Shown one piece after another: positions 50,335-60,111 of a DNA stretch of 64,000 nucleotides; within the stretch, counting starts at the first letter, position 1, and every line of letters starts with the position of its first letter. The notes beneath the pieces were generated by a model that was not told the DNA's origin, searched no databases, and saw only the letters and a list, made by a program, of their open reading frames with translations. The stretch comes from Chitinophaga niabensis (GTDB lineage: Bacteria > Bacteroidota > Bacteroidia > Chitinophagales > Chitinophagaceae): NCBI RefSeq assembly GCF_039545795.1, contig NZ_CP154260.1:6763001-6827000 (forward strand), given 5' to 3'. The position numbers and the translations under genes were made by a program.

Positions 50335-51747
50335 TTATTTTCCTTCGCGTTTAACAATTTGGGCAACCATGTCAGCTTCCGTAGCTACTTTGTTGCCAAT
50401 GAATACCGTACCGCGCATTTCAACGAGACCTCTGCGGATGGGGCTTAACAGCTCCATCTTCAGGATCATGGTATCACCGGGTAATACCTTTTGTTTGAAT
50501 TTACAATTATCGATCTTCAGAAAATAGGTATCATAGTTTTCAGGGTCCGGTACCGGGTTCAGCGCCAGGATACCACCTACCTGTGCCAGCGCCTCACATT
50601 GTAATACACCGGGCATTACGGGATTTCCGGGGAAGTGACCCTGGAAGAAGTGCTCGTTAAAAGTAACATTTTTGATACCTACCACACGGGTGTCGCTCAG
50701 TTCAATGATCTTGTCTACCAACAGCATAGGGTAGCGGTGGGGCAAGGTTTTTTCGATACGGCGGATATCAAAGATAGCAGGTTGATTAGGATCGTAAATA
50801 GGAACGTCCTTATTGTGCTTGTTCTTTTTGATGTATGCTTTGATCTTACGGGCAAACTCCACATTGGAAGCGTGACCAGGACGGTTAGCAATGATATGTG
50901 CCTTGATAGGGAAGCCGATCAGGGCAAGATCCCCCACAATGTCCAGCAGCTTGTGGCGGGCCGGTTCATTGGGGAAGTGCAGTTGTGCATTGTTGAGGAT
51001 ACCTTCTCTTTGTACAGAAATGGTATCACGGCCAAAAGCAGTAGCCAGGCGGGAAAGTTCTGCTTCCGTCATCTGCTTGTCCACCACAACAATGGCGTTG
51101 TTGATGTCTCCGCCTTTGATGAGGTTATTGGCGAGCAGGTATTCCAGTTCATGCAGGAAAACGAAAGTGCGGCAGGGCGCAATCTCCTTTTTGAAATCGG
51201 CCAGGCTTTTAAGATTGGCGTGCTGGGTACCCAGTACCTGGGAGTTGAAGTCTATCAGTGCAGTGATGCGATAGTCAACAGCAGGGAGGGCCACCATTTC
51301 CACTTTCTTCACATCATCATAATAGTTGATGTTGGTGTCTATGGAGTAATATACTTTTTTAGCATCCTGTTCCTGGATGCCTACTTCTTCTATTATTTCA
51401 ATGAAGGGCATGGAACTTCCATCCATGATGGGAATTTCGGGGCCGTTCAGTTCTATCAGTACGTTATCTACACCCATGCCTACGAGAGCAGCCAGGATAT
51501 GTTCCACAGTACTTACACGGGCACCATTATGCTCCAGTGTTGTACCACGGGCGGTATCTACTACATAATCCACATCGGCCTTCACGATCGGTTGATCCGG
51601 AAGGTCAATGCGTTGGAATTTAATACCGAAGCCGGGCATAGCCGGCTTAAGGGTCATATTCACGTGCGATCCTGTATGCAAACCAACACCCGAAATGGTT
51701 ACAGCGCCTTTAAGGGTTTGTTGATTTTGCTGCTGATTTTCCATCAT
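50335..51747 (-). CDS. lpxC/fabZ: Bifunctional LpxC deacetylase / FabZ dehydratase
   Basis: A 470-residue fusion typical of Bacteroidota. Residues 1-300 or so are LpxC, the zinc deacetylase that commits lipid A synthesis, with zinc ligand motifs STVEHILAALVGM and HKLLDIVGDLALIG. Residues about 320-470 are FabZ, the 3-hydroxyacyl-ACP dehydratase, with EHFFQGHFPGNPVMPGV containing the catalytic His. A double ATG (51747 and 51744) begins the gene. It makes the branch point between fatty acid and lipid A synthesis a single polypeptide. Confidence 0.95.
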   Translation of the reverse strand: MMENQQQNQQTLKGAVTISGVGLHTGSHVNMTLKPAMPGFGIKFQRIDLPDQPIVKADVDYVVDTARGTTLEHNGARVSTVEHILAALVGMGVDNVLIELNGPEIPIMDGSSMPFIEIIEEVGIQEQDAKKVYYSIDTNINYYDDVKKVEMVALPAVDYRITALIDFNSQVLGTQHANLKSLADFKKEIAPCRTFVFLHELEYLLANNLIKGGDINNAIVVVDKQMTEAELSRLATAFGRDTISVQREGILNNAQLHFPNEPARHKLLDIVGDLALIGFPIKAHIIANRPGHASNVEFARKIKAYIKKNKHNKDVPIYDPNQPAIFDIRRIEKTLPHRYPMLLVDKIIELSDTRVVGIKNVTFNEHFFQGHFPGNPVMPGVLQCEALAQVGGILALNPVPDPENYDTYFLKIDNCKFKQKVLPGDTMILKMELLSPIRRGLVEMRGTVFIGNKVATEADMVAQIVKREGK

Positions 51748-51793
51748 TATAGCTCGTATTCAATGCGTTTAAAATCCCTTCTGACTAACGTGG

Positions 51794-52849
51794 TTATACC
51801 CCTTCTCTTTCAGATAATAATTGTTTCACCATCTCCTCCAGTTCCTTCACGCGCTTTTCAAGATCGGGCAAATTTCTAAAAATTGCCTGACTTTTCAGTG
51901 AACTTTTATAATCATAGGCCGGAGAACCGGTCAAAGACGTGTTGGGAGAGGTTATTGATTTAGAAAGGCCGCTTTGCGCATTGATCTTTGTGCCATCTGC
52001 AATCTGGATGTGTCCAACAATACCAACCTGCCCTCCGATCACACAATTCTTACCGATCTTGGTACTTCCGGAAACACCTGTTTGTGCGGCAATCACCGTG
52101 TTATTGCCTATTTCCACGTTATGGGCTATCTGGATGAGGTTATCCAGTTTTACGCCTGAATGAATAATGGTAGAACCCATGGTGGCCCTGTCTATAGTAG
52201 TATTGGCGCCAATTTCCACATCATCGTGGATCACCACGTTCCCCACCTGGGGCACTTTTTTATAGGTACCGTCTGCCTGGGGTGCAAATCCAAATCCATC
52301 ACCACCTATTACGCAACCTGCATGCAGGATCACACGGTTACCCAGTACGCAATTATCATAAACCTTTACACCAGGGTAAAGTACAGAACCACTATTGATC
52401 TTCACATTATCTCCAAGGTATACGCCGGGGTAGATCTTCACGTTATCTCCAAGCACAACGTTTTCGCCGAGGTAAGCAAAAGCGCCAATGAACACGTTCT
52501 GCCCCATTTTAACGGTAGCAGGCACATGGGAAGGTTGCTGAATACCCGTTTTTGCACCAGCACCTACCATTTGCTGGTATTTCTCCAGCAGTAACGCAAA
52601 GGAGCTGTAAGCATCCTTTACCCTGATCAGTGTGGGCTTAATATTGCCTTCGATCTCCAGGGAATCATTTACCACCAGGATGGATGCCTGGGTTGTGTAA
52701 AGGAATTCCTCATACTTGGGATTGGCAATAAAACTCAACATACCATCCCCTGCCTCTTCGATCTTGGCGATATTGTGCACCTTCACTTCCGGGTCTCCTT
52801 CCAGCTTCCCATTCAGGATGGTAGCCAGCTGTAATGCGCTAAATTGCAT
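51794..52849 (-). CDS. lpxD: UDP-3-O-acylglucosamine N-acyltransferase LpxD
   Basis: A 351-residue acyltransferase, third step of lipid A synthesis. An N-terminal UDP-binding domain ([21 protein letters not shown]) precedes a left-handed beta-helix of hexapeptide repeats, with the catalytic His in [12 protein letters not shown] and the segment [12 protein letters not shown]. The C-terminal helix ends in a charged coiled stretch. It lies 46 bases upstream of lpxC-fabZ on the same strand. Confidence 0.95.
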   Translation of the reverse strand: MQFSALQLATILNGKLEGDPEVKVHNIAKIEEAGDGMLSFIANPKYEEFLYTTQASILVVNDSLEIEGNIKPTLIRVKDAYSSFALLLEKYQQMVGAGAKTGIQQPSHVPATVKMGQNVFIGAFAYLGENVVLGDNVKIYPGVYLGDNVKINSGSVLYPGVKVYDNCVLGNRVILHAGCVIGGDGFGFAPQADGTYKKVPQVGNVVIHDDVEIGANTTIDRATMGSTIIHSGVKLDNLIQIAHNVEIGNNTVIAAQTGVSGSTKIGKNCVIGGQVGIVGHIQIADGTKINAQSGLSKSITSPNTSLTGSPAYDYKSSLKSQAIFRNLPDLEKRVKELEEMVKQLLSEREGV

Positions 52850-52940
52850 AGTTAATAATTGAAATGTTACCGTTCCGGCCGCCTACGCTTAATATGAATG
52901 GATTCAATAACATGTTAAGTTCGTATAAAACGTTGTTAGC

Positions 52941-54167
52941 CTAGAATTTTGGATGACAAATGTAGAATTTTTTTATCGGTCGTGCCAATGTTTGCGACAC
53001 AAGGGCATTATCTACCGAAGAAATATCTCTCACGGTGCCATCTTTAAATAGAATATTGATCTTTTCATCGATTGAGTCATAGGCTTTTAGACTGGCAGTA
53101 TCCGTAAATACCAGATATTCTGCCTCTTCATTGTTCAGATCCCACCTTTGCTTCACTTTTTCTTTCAGATCTTCCACCCGGCTGCCATCAAATGGCTCAT
53201 TACTGAGGGTGACTTTGAATAACTCCCTGTTTACCAGCCATTGGCATAGCAGGCTCAGGACTTTATCCGGATGTTGGCACCAAACTTTAATGGCCCCCAT
53301 AATATCATAGTCATCTAATAAACAGAATTTTGCAAGGCAATTTTCATCCCCCTCAAATTCCACCCTTCCTATCTTATTATATAAGAAATAGTGGAGGGCT
53401 GGCGAGCAAAAAAGATCTTCCCCCTTGATTGCCAGCGATTTAGCCCGGTGAAGGATCTGTACCAGCATGTTTTCCGCACTTAATACGGTTTTGTGAAGGT
53501 ATACCTGCCAGTACATCAGCCTGCGGGCAACGATGAACTTTTCTATGGAATTAATGCCTTTTTCTTCTACCATCAGCTCACCATTATATACGGTGAGCAT
53601 TTTTATGATCCTGTCGTAGCTGATCACCCCTTCGGAAACTCCCGTATAAAAGCTGTCTCTGCTCAGGTAATCTAACCTATCCACATCCAACTGGCTGGAA
53701 ACCAATTGATGCAGGAATTTTTTAGGATAGTTATCGTTAAAGATCTTTATTGTGAGGTCCAGTGCTCCGTTCATTTCCCGGTTCAGGCGCTGCATTAACA
53801 ATTGAGAGATCTCTTCATGTGATACGCCTTCCACGAGGGTGTGCTCTAAAGCATGGGAGTAAGGACCGTGCCCTATATCATGCAATAATATGGCCATTTT
53901 AGCGGCAACTTCTTCCTCTTCCGTAATATCCACCCCTTTAGCCTTAAGTTCTGTGAGGGCGCAGCTCATCAAATGGTAAGCGCCCATACTGTGATGAAAG
54001 CGGGTATGCATAGCTCCGGGGTACACCAGGTGCGCCATTGCCATCTGGTGGATCCGGCGTAAACGCTGGTAACAGGGATGAGAGATAATGCTGAATATCA
54101 ATGGATGATCGATGGTAATGAACCCGTGGACAGGGTCGTTCACAATCTTTCGTTTGCGGTCAGTCAT
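52941..54167 (-). CDS. HD-domain phosphohydrolase
   Basis: A 408-residue metal-dependent phosphohydrolase of the dGTPase/SAMHD-like class. Motifs are VYPGAMHTRFHHSMGAYHL, the HD pair in LLHDIGHGPYSHALEH, and later YLSRDSFYTGVSEGV with the second His/Asp set. Nucleotide or dNTP hydrolysis is the family expectation but the substrate is unproven. It is the first gene of the ten-gene minus-strand run that contains the lipid A genes, and its promoter carries a good -7 box. Confidence 0.9.
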   Translation of the reverse strand: MTDRKRKIVNDPVHGFITIDHPLIFSIISHPCYQRLRRIHQMAMAHLVYPGAMHTRFHHSMGAYHLMSCALTELKAKGVDITEEEEVAAKMAILLHDIGHGPYSHALEHTLVEGVSHEEISQLLMQRLNREMNGALDLTIKIFNDNYPKKFLHQLVSSQLDVDRLDYLSRDSFYTGVSEGVISYDRIIKMLTVYNGELMVEEKGINSIEKFIVARRLMYWQVYLHKTVLSAENMLVQILHRAKSLAIKGEDLFCSPALHYFLYNKIGRVEFEGDENCLAKFCLLDDYDIMGAIKVWCQHPDKVLSLLCQWLVNRELFKVTLSNEPFDGSRVEDLKEKVKQRWDLNNEEAEYLVFTDTASLKAYDSIDEKINILFKDGTVRDISSVDNALVSQTLARPIKKFYICHPKF

Positions 54168-54192
54168 TCGGATGTTTTAAAAACTATCGGTG

Positions 54193-54200
54193 CAAAGCTA
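54193..54200 (-). promoter_or_regulatory. -7 promoter element of the HD-hydrolase/lpx run
   Basis: TAGCTTTG on the minus strand, an exact TAnnTTTG match, 25 bases before the HD-hydrolase ATG. It may be the main promoter for the lpx genes downstream. Confidence 0.6.
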
Positions 54201-54400
54201 CAGATTTGGATGTAACTTTTCCGGTAGAAAGGTATTATGTGACAGTCTGTAATTTACTAAATAGACGCGGCTCGCTTGCTGTTCCCCCATCAAACCAGCT
54301 ACCTTTCCCTATTTTTTAACAAATTGTTGGAGATTACTATATTTTGAAGGAATGATTTTTGACAGATAGTGGTAATTTTAAGCAGTACCAAAAAAGTTAC

Positions 54401-55954
54401 ATGAACCAAATCAACATACTCTGGGTAGATGATGAAATAGAATCTTTGAAATCGCAGATCATTTTCCTCGAAAGCAAAGGCTACAAAGTTTCCGCCCTTA
54501 CAAACGGCTATGACGCCCTGGAGTTCCTGAAAGAGAATATTGTAGATGTAGTACTGCTCGATGAATCCATGCCCGGCATCACCGGCCTGGAAACATTGGG
54601 CAAGATCAAGGAGATCAACCAGCAGATCCCCATTGTGATGATCACGAAGAACGAGGCAGAGAATGTGATGGACGATGCCATTGGCTCCCAGATCACGGAT
54701 TACCTGATCAAACCCGTGAATCCCAACCAGGTACTGCTTTCCCTTAAAAAGATCATAGACAATAAAAGACTGGTGGCTGAAAAGACCACCACGGCCTATC
54801 AGCAGCAGTTCCGCACCTTGTTCATGGCCCTGAATGATAACCCGGACCATGCCGAGTGGGCAGAGATCTATAAAAAGCTGGTGTACTGGGAAATGGAAAT
54901 GAGCAAGAGCGACAGCCCGGAAATGATGGAGATCCTGCATTCCCAGAAAGCCGAAGCCAACGCAGAATTTGCCAAGTTCATTGCCCGCAACTACAGCAGC
55001 TGGATGCAACCCAAAGCAAAGGACGCTCCTGTTATGAGCCATACTTTGTTTTCGCAGAAAGTGGTGCCCAACCTGGACCCAAATGTGCCTAACTTCTTCA
55101 TTCTGATAGATAATCTGCGGTATGACCAGTGGAAAGTGATCCAGCCTATTTTCGCCGAATCCTTCCGCCTGGTAGAGGAAGAAACCATTTACAGCATTCT
55201 CCCTACTTCCACCCAATATAGCCGCAATGCTATATTTGCCGGGATGTTACCCATTGATATCGAAGCCAGATTCCCCCAGGAATGGCGGAATGATGATGAG
55301 GAAGGAGGAAAGAACCTGCATGAAGAGTATTTCCTGAAAGAGCAGCTGGCACGCCTGAAAATGGACCCGCGGTTCTCTTATACCAAAGTGACCAACCATG
55401 CGGACGGACAGCATATGGTGAACAATATCCATAACCTGCTGGATTTTCCGCTGAATGTGATCGTTTATAATTTTGTGGACATGCTCAGCCATGCCCGTAC
55501 GGAAATGGAAGTGCTCAAAGAACTGGCCGCAGATGAAATTGCCTATCGCTCCATCACAGCCAGCTGGTTTGAACATTCCCCGCTGTACCAGGCTTTAAAG
55601 CGGATAGCGGATAAAAAAGTGAACCTTATTATTGCCACAGACCATGGCAGCGTAAGGGTGAAAAATCCCGTAAAAGTGATCGGGGATAAGCAGACCACCA
55701 CCAATCTGCGTTATAAACATGGCCGCAACTTAAACTACGATCCAAAAGAGGTGCTGGCCTTCCGTGATCCTAAAGAAGCCGGGCTGCCGAGGCCAAATGT
55801 CAATTCTTCTTATATCTTTGCGCGCGAAGACGGGTATCTTTGCTATCCCAACAATTATAATTATTTCGTGAACTATTACCGCAATACATTCCAGCACGGC
55901 GGCATTTCTCTGGAAGAAATGATCGTTCCGGTAGCCCGGATGGTGAGTAAATAG
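54401..55954 (+). CDS. porX: Response regulator with PglZ phosphatase domain, PorX
   Basis: A 517-residue regulator of type IX secretion. The receiver domain carries Asp54 in VVLLDESMPG and the switch region MITKNEAEN; a linker helix bundle spans about 125-210. The PglZ alkaline-phosphatase-like domain shows the nucleophile region PTSTQYSRNA (Thr near 271), NFVDMLSHAR, ATDHGSVRV and KHGRNLNY, all metal or active-site segments. PorX works with the kinase PorY and sigma factor SigP to control T9SS genes in studied species. ATG 54401 is the natural start; the TTG at 54359 adds residues without domain character. Confidence 0.95.
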   Translation: MNQINILWVDDEIESLKSQIIFLESKGYKVSALTNGYDALEFLKENIVDVVLLDESMPGITGLETLGKIKEINQQIPIVMITKNEAENVMDDAIGSQITDYLIKPVNPNQVLLSLKKIIDNKRLVAEKTTTAYQQQFRTLFMALNDNPDHAEWAEIYKKLVYWEMEMSKSDSPEMMEILHSQKAEANAEFAKFIARNYSSWMQPKAKDAPVMSHTLFSQKVVPNLDPNVPNFFILIDNLRYDQWKVIQPIFAESFRLVEEETIYSILPTSTQYSRNAIFAGMLPIDIEARFPQEWRNDDEEGGKNLHEEYFLKEQLARLKMDPRFSYTKVTNHADGQHMVNNIHNLLDFPLNVIVYNFVDMLSHARTEMEVLKELAADEIAYRSITASWFEHSPLYQALKRIADKKVNLIIATDHGSVRVKNPVKVIGDKQTTTNLRYKHGRNLNYDPKEVLAFRDPKEAGLPRPNVNSSYIFAREDGYLCYPNNYNYFVNYYRNTFQHGGISLEEMIVPVARMVSK

Positions 55955-55975
55955 CGGATAAAAAAAGGAGAAATC

Positions 55976-56326
55976 ATGAACCTGAAAAGTACCCCCAACA
56001 ATCTGGCGAAGCTGGAAAAGATATTTGAAGAGGCGAAGTATATACTGCGGTACGAGAAAGGCACCTTCAATTCCGGTTACTGTATACTGGAACATAAGAA
56101 AGTGGTGGTGGTCAATAAATTCCTGAACATGGAAGGTAAGATCAATACACTGATGGACATCCTGCCTTCTATTACCCTGGAAGAAGGTTTCCTGACACCG
56201 GAGTCGCAAAAGCTGTACCGGCAGATCAAGGATAACCGCGATGCAGTGGATGCGGAAGAAAACAGTGGAACAGCAGAAGCCACCTCCGCACCTGAAGAAG
56301 AAAATCCAACAGAAACACCAGAATAA
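55976..56326 (+). CDS. Small acidic protein downstream of porX
   Basis: A 116-residue protein I do not recognise by name. Residues 1-85 are a compact soluble domain (LEKIFEEAKYILRYEKGTFNSG, then VVVVNKFLNMEGKINTL), and the last 35 residues are acidic and low in complexity, rich in Glu, Ala, Thr and Pro. It starts 21 bases after porX, so co-expression is likely. Confidence 0.82.
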   Translation: MNLKSTPNNLAKLEKIFEEAKYILRYEKGTFNSGYCILEHKKVVVVNKFLNMEGKINTLMDILPSITLEEGFLTPESQKLYRQIKDNRDAVDAEENSGTAEATSAPEEENPTETPE

Positions 56327-56337
56327 TTGCCTGCGTT

Positions 56338-57099
56338 TTGAAAGTTACATTCCTCGGAACGGGCACTTCACAAGGCGTACCAGTTATTGCCTGCCCCTGT
56401 AAAATATGTGCATCAAATGATCCGCGCGACAAACGGTTGCGCAGCAGCATCCTGATTGCCTCAGATGCAGGGAATATTGTGGTAGATACCACACCTGATT
56501 TCCGTTACCAGATGTTACGCGCAGAGGTAAAACACCTGGAAGCCGTATTGATCACACATTCTCATAAAGATCATATCGCCGGGATGGATGACATCCGGGC
56601 ATTCAATTATTTTCAGCAACAACCCATTGATATCTATGCATCAGACTTTTCACAGAATGTGATCATTCGTGAATTCTCTTATGCTTTCGCTGATTTTAAA
56701 TACCCCGGCATCCCGGAAATGAACCTTCGCACCATTATGGACGATCCGTTTGTGATCAATGGCCTGCAGTTCATTCCCATCAATGTGATGCACCATAAAA
56801 TGCCGGTGCTGGGTTTCCGCTTCGGCGATTTTACTTATATCACGGATGCTAACTACATAGCACCGGAAGAAAAAGAAAAGATCAAAGGCTCAAAGGTGTT
56901 AGTGCTGAATGCGCTCCGCCGTGAGCAGCATATCTCCCATTTTACCCTGGATGAAGCGATTGCGCTGGGAAAAGAATTACAGATACCCCAGGTGTACTTC
57001 ACGCATATCAGCCACCAGCTTGGCCTGCATGCAGAAGTAAATCCCACACTGCCGGAAGGGATGGCGCTGGCATACGATGGGCTGGAAGTGGATTTGTAA
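56338..57099 (+). CDS. MBL-fold hydrolase, PhnP-like
   Basis: A 253-residue metallo-beta-lactamase-fold protein with FLGTGTSQGVPVIACPCKIC at the N-terminus and the zinc motif THSHKDHIAGMDDIRAF (about 78-94). The GTGTSQGVP and C-rich segment with DPRDKR places it near PhnP/tRNase Z-like cyclic phosphodiesterases. The start is TTG 56338, 11 bases after the previous stop, as no earlier ATG gives the conserved N-terminus. It sits in the porX unit. Confidence 0.88.
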   Translation: MKVTFLGTGTSQGVPVIACPCKICASNDPRDKRLRSSILIASDAGNIVVDTTPDFRYQMLRAEVKHLEAVLITHSHKDHIAGMDDIRAFNYFQQQPIDIYASDFSQNVIIREFSYAFADFKYPGIPEMNLRTIMDDPFVINGLQFIPINVMHHKMPVLGFRFGDFTYITDANYIAPEEKEKIKGSKVLVLNALRREQHISHFTLDEAIALGKELQIPQVYFTHISHQLGLHAEVNPTLPEGMALAYDGLEVDL

Positions 57100-57140
57100 G
57101 GATGGAATAAAAATGCGACCTTCCCTTACGTAATAATCCA

Positions 57141-57815
57141 TTGTTTGTGTTGAAAGAATTTTTCGCTTTTTCCCGCCGTGAGCGTACAGGAATTGCCTGT
57201 TTGTTAAGCCTGATAGTATTGCTCTGGTGTGTACCCATTGCCTGGTCTTATTTCCGTTCGGATATTGTTTTTACAGATACCACAGGGTTTCATGCTGCTG
57301 CATTGCAATTGCATGAAATGATGAAGGATACTGCAACTGAAACCAGCCGGTATAAGCACAGGAAACAGTTTGTGGCGTTTAAAAGAGATAGTTTCCCCCG
57401 GTTTCAAAAGAAGGTATTAGTGGTGGATATCAATAGGGCGGATTCCTTACTATGGGAGCAATTACCCGGTATCGGACCCGTGCTGGCCAGGAGGATCCTA
57501 TACTTCAGGGAGCGGCTGGGAGGCTTTCATTCCATTGCCCAGGTGGGGGAAACCTATGGTTTGGCCGATTCTGTATTTAATAAAATTCAACCGTTGTTAC
57601 GGCTGGGTGATGTTTCACTAAGAAAGATCGATCTCAATGAGACAGATGAAAAATCTTTGGCCGATCATCCATACATCAACACGAAACTGGCCCGTGTGAT
57701 CATAAGGTATCGCAATAGCCACGGGCCTTTCAGCCAGGTGGAGGGCCTTAAAGGCATCGCTTTGGTGGATGACTCTATTTATCGTAAACTTGAAAAATAC
57801 TTAGTGGTCAATTAA
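57141..57815 (+). CDS. Helix-hairpin-helix protein with one membrane segment (ComEA-like)
   Basis: A protein of about 222-224 residues. A membrane helix (about 18-38, GIACLLSLIVLLWCVPIAWSY) is followed by a linker and two or three helix-hairpin-helix repeats: LPGIGPVLARRILYFRE with VDINRADSLLWEQ before it, and a second set in DLNETDEKSLADHPYIN with LARVIIRYRN. The pattern is that of ComEA DNA receptors, here membrane-anchored. The start is uncertain between TTG 57141, GTG 57147 and TTG 57150. Confidence 0.87.
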   Translation: MFVLKEFFAFSRRERTGIACLLSLIVLLWCVPIAWSYFRSDIVFTDTTGFHAAALQLHEMMKDTATETSRYKHRKQFVAFKRDSFPRFQKKVLVVDINRADSLLWEQLPGIGPVLARRILYFRERLGGFHSIAQVGETYGLADSVFNKIQPLLRLGDVSLRKIDLNETDEKSLADHPYINTKLARVIIRYRNSHGPFSQVEGLKGIALVDDSIYRKLEKYLVVN

Positions 57816-57830
57816 AACAAAATTCTGGTT

Positions 57831-58976
57831 ATGAACTTTCAGCCAACGGAAATGCAACAACAGATTGCGCAAGTGATCCGCGATTTCGGTAAAACACATA
57901 TGCAAGCCCATAATATCCTGGAATGGGATGAAACACAATTCTTTCCCGTAGAACTATTCAAAAAACTGGGTGAACTGGGCCTGATGGGCGTAATGGTACC
58001 AGAACAATACGGCGGCTCCGGGCTGGGGTATCTTGAATACGTTACAGTAGTAAGTGAAATATCACGCATCTGTGGCGCTATCGGATTAAGTGTGGCAGCG
58101 CATAATTCATTGTGCACAGGGCATATCCTCCAATTTGCAAACGAAGAACAAAAACAGAAATATCTCCCCAAGCTGGCTACCGCAGAATGGATCGGCGCAT
58201 GGGGCCTCACAGAACCCAACACCGGCTCTGATGCTATGAACATGAAATGTGTGGCACGCAAAGAAGGAAATGAATGGGTGATCAATGGCACCAAATGCTG
58301 GATCACACATGGTAAGAGCGGGGATGTGGCTGTTGTGATCGCCCGTACAGGAGAGGTAAGAGATAGCCGCGGTATGAGTGCTTTTATCGTAGAAAGAGGC
58401 ACACCTGGTTTTAGTGGCGGCAAGAAGGAAAATAAATTAGGGATGAGGGCTTCTGAAACCGCAGAGATGATCTTCGACAACTGCCGTATCCCTGCAGAGA
58501 ACCTGTTGGGCAAAGAGGGAGAGGGTTTTATTCAATCCATGAAAGTATTGGACGGCGGGCGCATTTCTATCGCAGCATTATCCCTGGGCATTGCCAAAGG
58601 GGCTTATGATGCTGCATTAAAATATTCACAGGAACGTTACCAGTTTGATCAGCCGATCGCCAACTTCCAGGGTATCTCCTTCAAGTTAGCAGATATGCAT
58701 ACCCAGATCGCAGCGGCGGAACTGCTCACCCTGCAGGCTGCAGATATGAAGAACAATCATCTGCCTATGACCAAACAGGCAGCCATGGCAAAGTATTATG
58801 CTTCCGAAGTAGCGGTAAGCACAGCAAACGATGCCGTGCAGATCTTTGGGGGATATGGTTATACAAAGGATTTTCCGGTAGAGAAATATTACCGGGATGC
58901 GAAGTTGTGTACGATAGGAGAGGGAACTTCGGAGATACAGAAGATAGTGATAGCGCGGGAAGCGTTAAGGGAATAA
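57831..58976 (+). CDS. Acyl-CoA dehydrogenase
   Basis: A 381-residue FAD-dependent enzyme oxidising acyl-CoA to enoyl-CoA. Regions include [19 protein letters not shown], the flavin site [25 protein letters not shown] and [22 protein letters not shown]. The catalytic base is Glu364 in IGEGTSEIQ, the position used by short- and medium-chain enzymes. No electron-transfer flavoprotein gene is adjacent. It begins 15 bases after the helix-hairpin-helix gene. Confidence 0.94.
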   Translation: MNFQPTEMQQQIAQVIRDFGKTHMQAHNILEWDETQFFPVELFKKLGELGLMGVMVPEQYGGSGLGYLEYVTVVSEISRICGAIGLSVAAHNSLCTGHILQFANEEQKQKYLPKLATAEWIGAWGLTEPNTGSDAMNMKCVARKEGNEWVINGTKCWITHGKSGDVAVVIARTGEVRDSRGMSAFIVERGTPGFSGGKKENKLGMRASETAEMIFDNCRIPAENLLGKEGEGFIQSMKVLDGGRISIAALSLGIAKGAYDAALKYSQERYQFDQPIANFQGISFKLADMHTQIAAAELLTLQAADMKNNHLPMTKQAAMAKYYASEVAVSTANDAVQIFGGYGYTKDFPVEKYYRDAKLCTIGEGTSEIQKIVIAREALRE

Positions 58977-59006
58977 AAAAAGGCCAGGTTTGAACCTGGC
59001 CTTTTT
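58975..59006. terminator. Bidirectional terminator after the acyl-CoA dehydrogenase
   Basis: Hairpin GGCCAGGTT and AACCTGGCC with seven A before and five T after, so it can stop both the dehydrogenase and the converging Sus-locus operon. Confidence 0.9.
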
Positions 59007-59008
59007 GT

Positions 59009-60079
59009 CTATTTTTTGTTGTAAACTTCAACCTCTGTTATATTAAGGTTGCCATCTGTTTTGATGGTGAATTCAAGCCTCACGTACCGTTTGGTTACCG
59101 TATTGAAATTTGCATCTTCCGTTAATACGGGTGCCGATGTTTTCTCATACAATGTTTCCCAGACAGCTTCATCATTTGATGCAAGTACCTTATAGCTTTG
59201 TATCAAAGCATTCCCTACAGTCCAGTAATGTTTCACCTGGTTAAAGGCCCTGGGCGTTTTTAGGTCTACTGTTACCCATACTTTTTTATCATCCGTCCGG
59301 TCCGCTGCAGCTGGTTGCCAGAAAGTGGTCAGGCTGCCATCTACCAATGTGGTAGCGGAAGATGAACTTTGTTTCACCGGTTTGGCCAGTGCCATATTCA
59401 ATGGTCTGGATACATAAGCGGTGTAGAAAGTATCCAGGCTAAGGGGAGATGGTTTGTAAAGAGAACGGAAAGTTACAGAAGAACCTTCCTGCACATCTTC
59501 AAGTAATATTAAGCTTTCATTGGCGGCAATATAGGTACGCTTCTCAATGCCCGCAATGTTCACATAATTGATTTCAGTACTGAAAGAAGCGGTATCGCCG
59601 GCCAGCCAGGTTAATGTTACGTCATCACCTGCAATGGCAACGGTGCCAATGGGGCGTGAGAGGATCACGGACTCGTATACGGTGTTGTATACAGTACCCT
59701 GCACATCTACCCGGATAGACCTGTTTTTATCAGCATCCATTGTGTAGATGTTGAATGTGTAGGTGTTCTCCTGCATATTGGTGAGTAACACGCTTACGGT
59801 GTCCTTTGGATTTTTTTGTGTGATCGGAAAAACAAGGGAATCTGCTTTATTATTCCAGTAAACTACCGCTTGAGTGGTTTTAGGATCAGTGCCGCGTAAC
59901 CATGTTATTTTGATCCTGCCTCTGCCCGGATGTACATTTATTGAATCCGCTCTTCCCACATAAGTGATGCCACCTGGCACAACATAGTCCTTGAAGGAGG
60001 CATCCATTTTACTGCAGGATATGAACAGTACCGCCAACAATGCAGGTAGTAGCAGGCTGGATACAGAATATTTTTGCAT
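59009..60079 (-). CDS. Surface lipoprotein with DUF4998 and discoidin-like domain
   Basis: A 356-residue lipoprotein (signal peptide with LFISCSK, Cys near 22). The N-terminal domain of about 180 residues matches the DUF4998 pattern of Sus-locus accessory proteins (VHPGRGRIKITWLRGTDPK and VYWNNKADS), and the C-terminal part resembles an F5/8 type C (discoidin) carbohydrate-binding module (SLTTFWQPA, VDLKTPRAFNQVKHYWTVG, KRYVRLEFTIK). It is the distal gene of the susC-susD operon and probably binds the target glycan at the cell surface. Confidence 0.86.
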   Translation of the reverse strand: MQKYSVSSLLLPALLAVLFISCSKMDASFKDYVVPGGITYVGRADSINVHPGRGRIKITWLRGTDPKTTQAVVYWNNKADSLVFPITQKNPKDTVSVLLTNMQENTYTFNIYTMDADKNRSIRVDVQGTVYNTVYESVILSRPIGTVAIAGDDVTLTWLAGDTASFSTEINYVNIAGIEKRTYIAANESLILLEDVQEGSSVTFRSLYKPSPLSLDTFYTAYVSRPLNMALAKPVKQSSSSATTLVDGSLTTFWQPAAADRTDDKKVWVTVDLKTPRAFNQVKHYWTVGNALIQSYKVLASNDEAVWETLYEKTSAPVLTEDANFNTVTKRYVRLEFTIKTDGNLNITEVEVYNKK

Positions 60080-60111
60080 CGGATTTGAATTAATAAGTTG
60101 AAAAAATGTCT

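Noticed and set aside
50635..51879. 414-codon open frame antisense to lpxC-fabZ
   Set aside because: Overlaps a confidently identified gene in full and encodes no recognisable protein.
54359..54401. TTG start for porX at 54359
   Set aside because: The receiver domain begins immediately after ATG 54401 as in known PorX, and the extra residues carry no domain.
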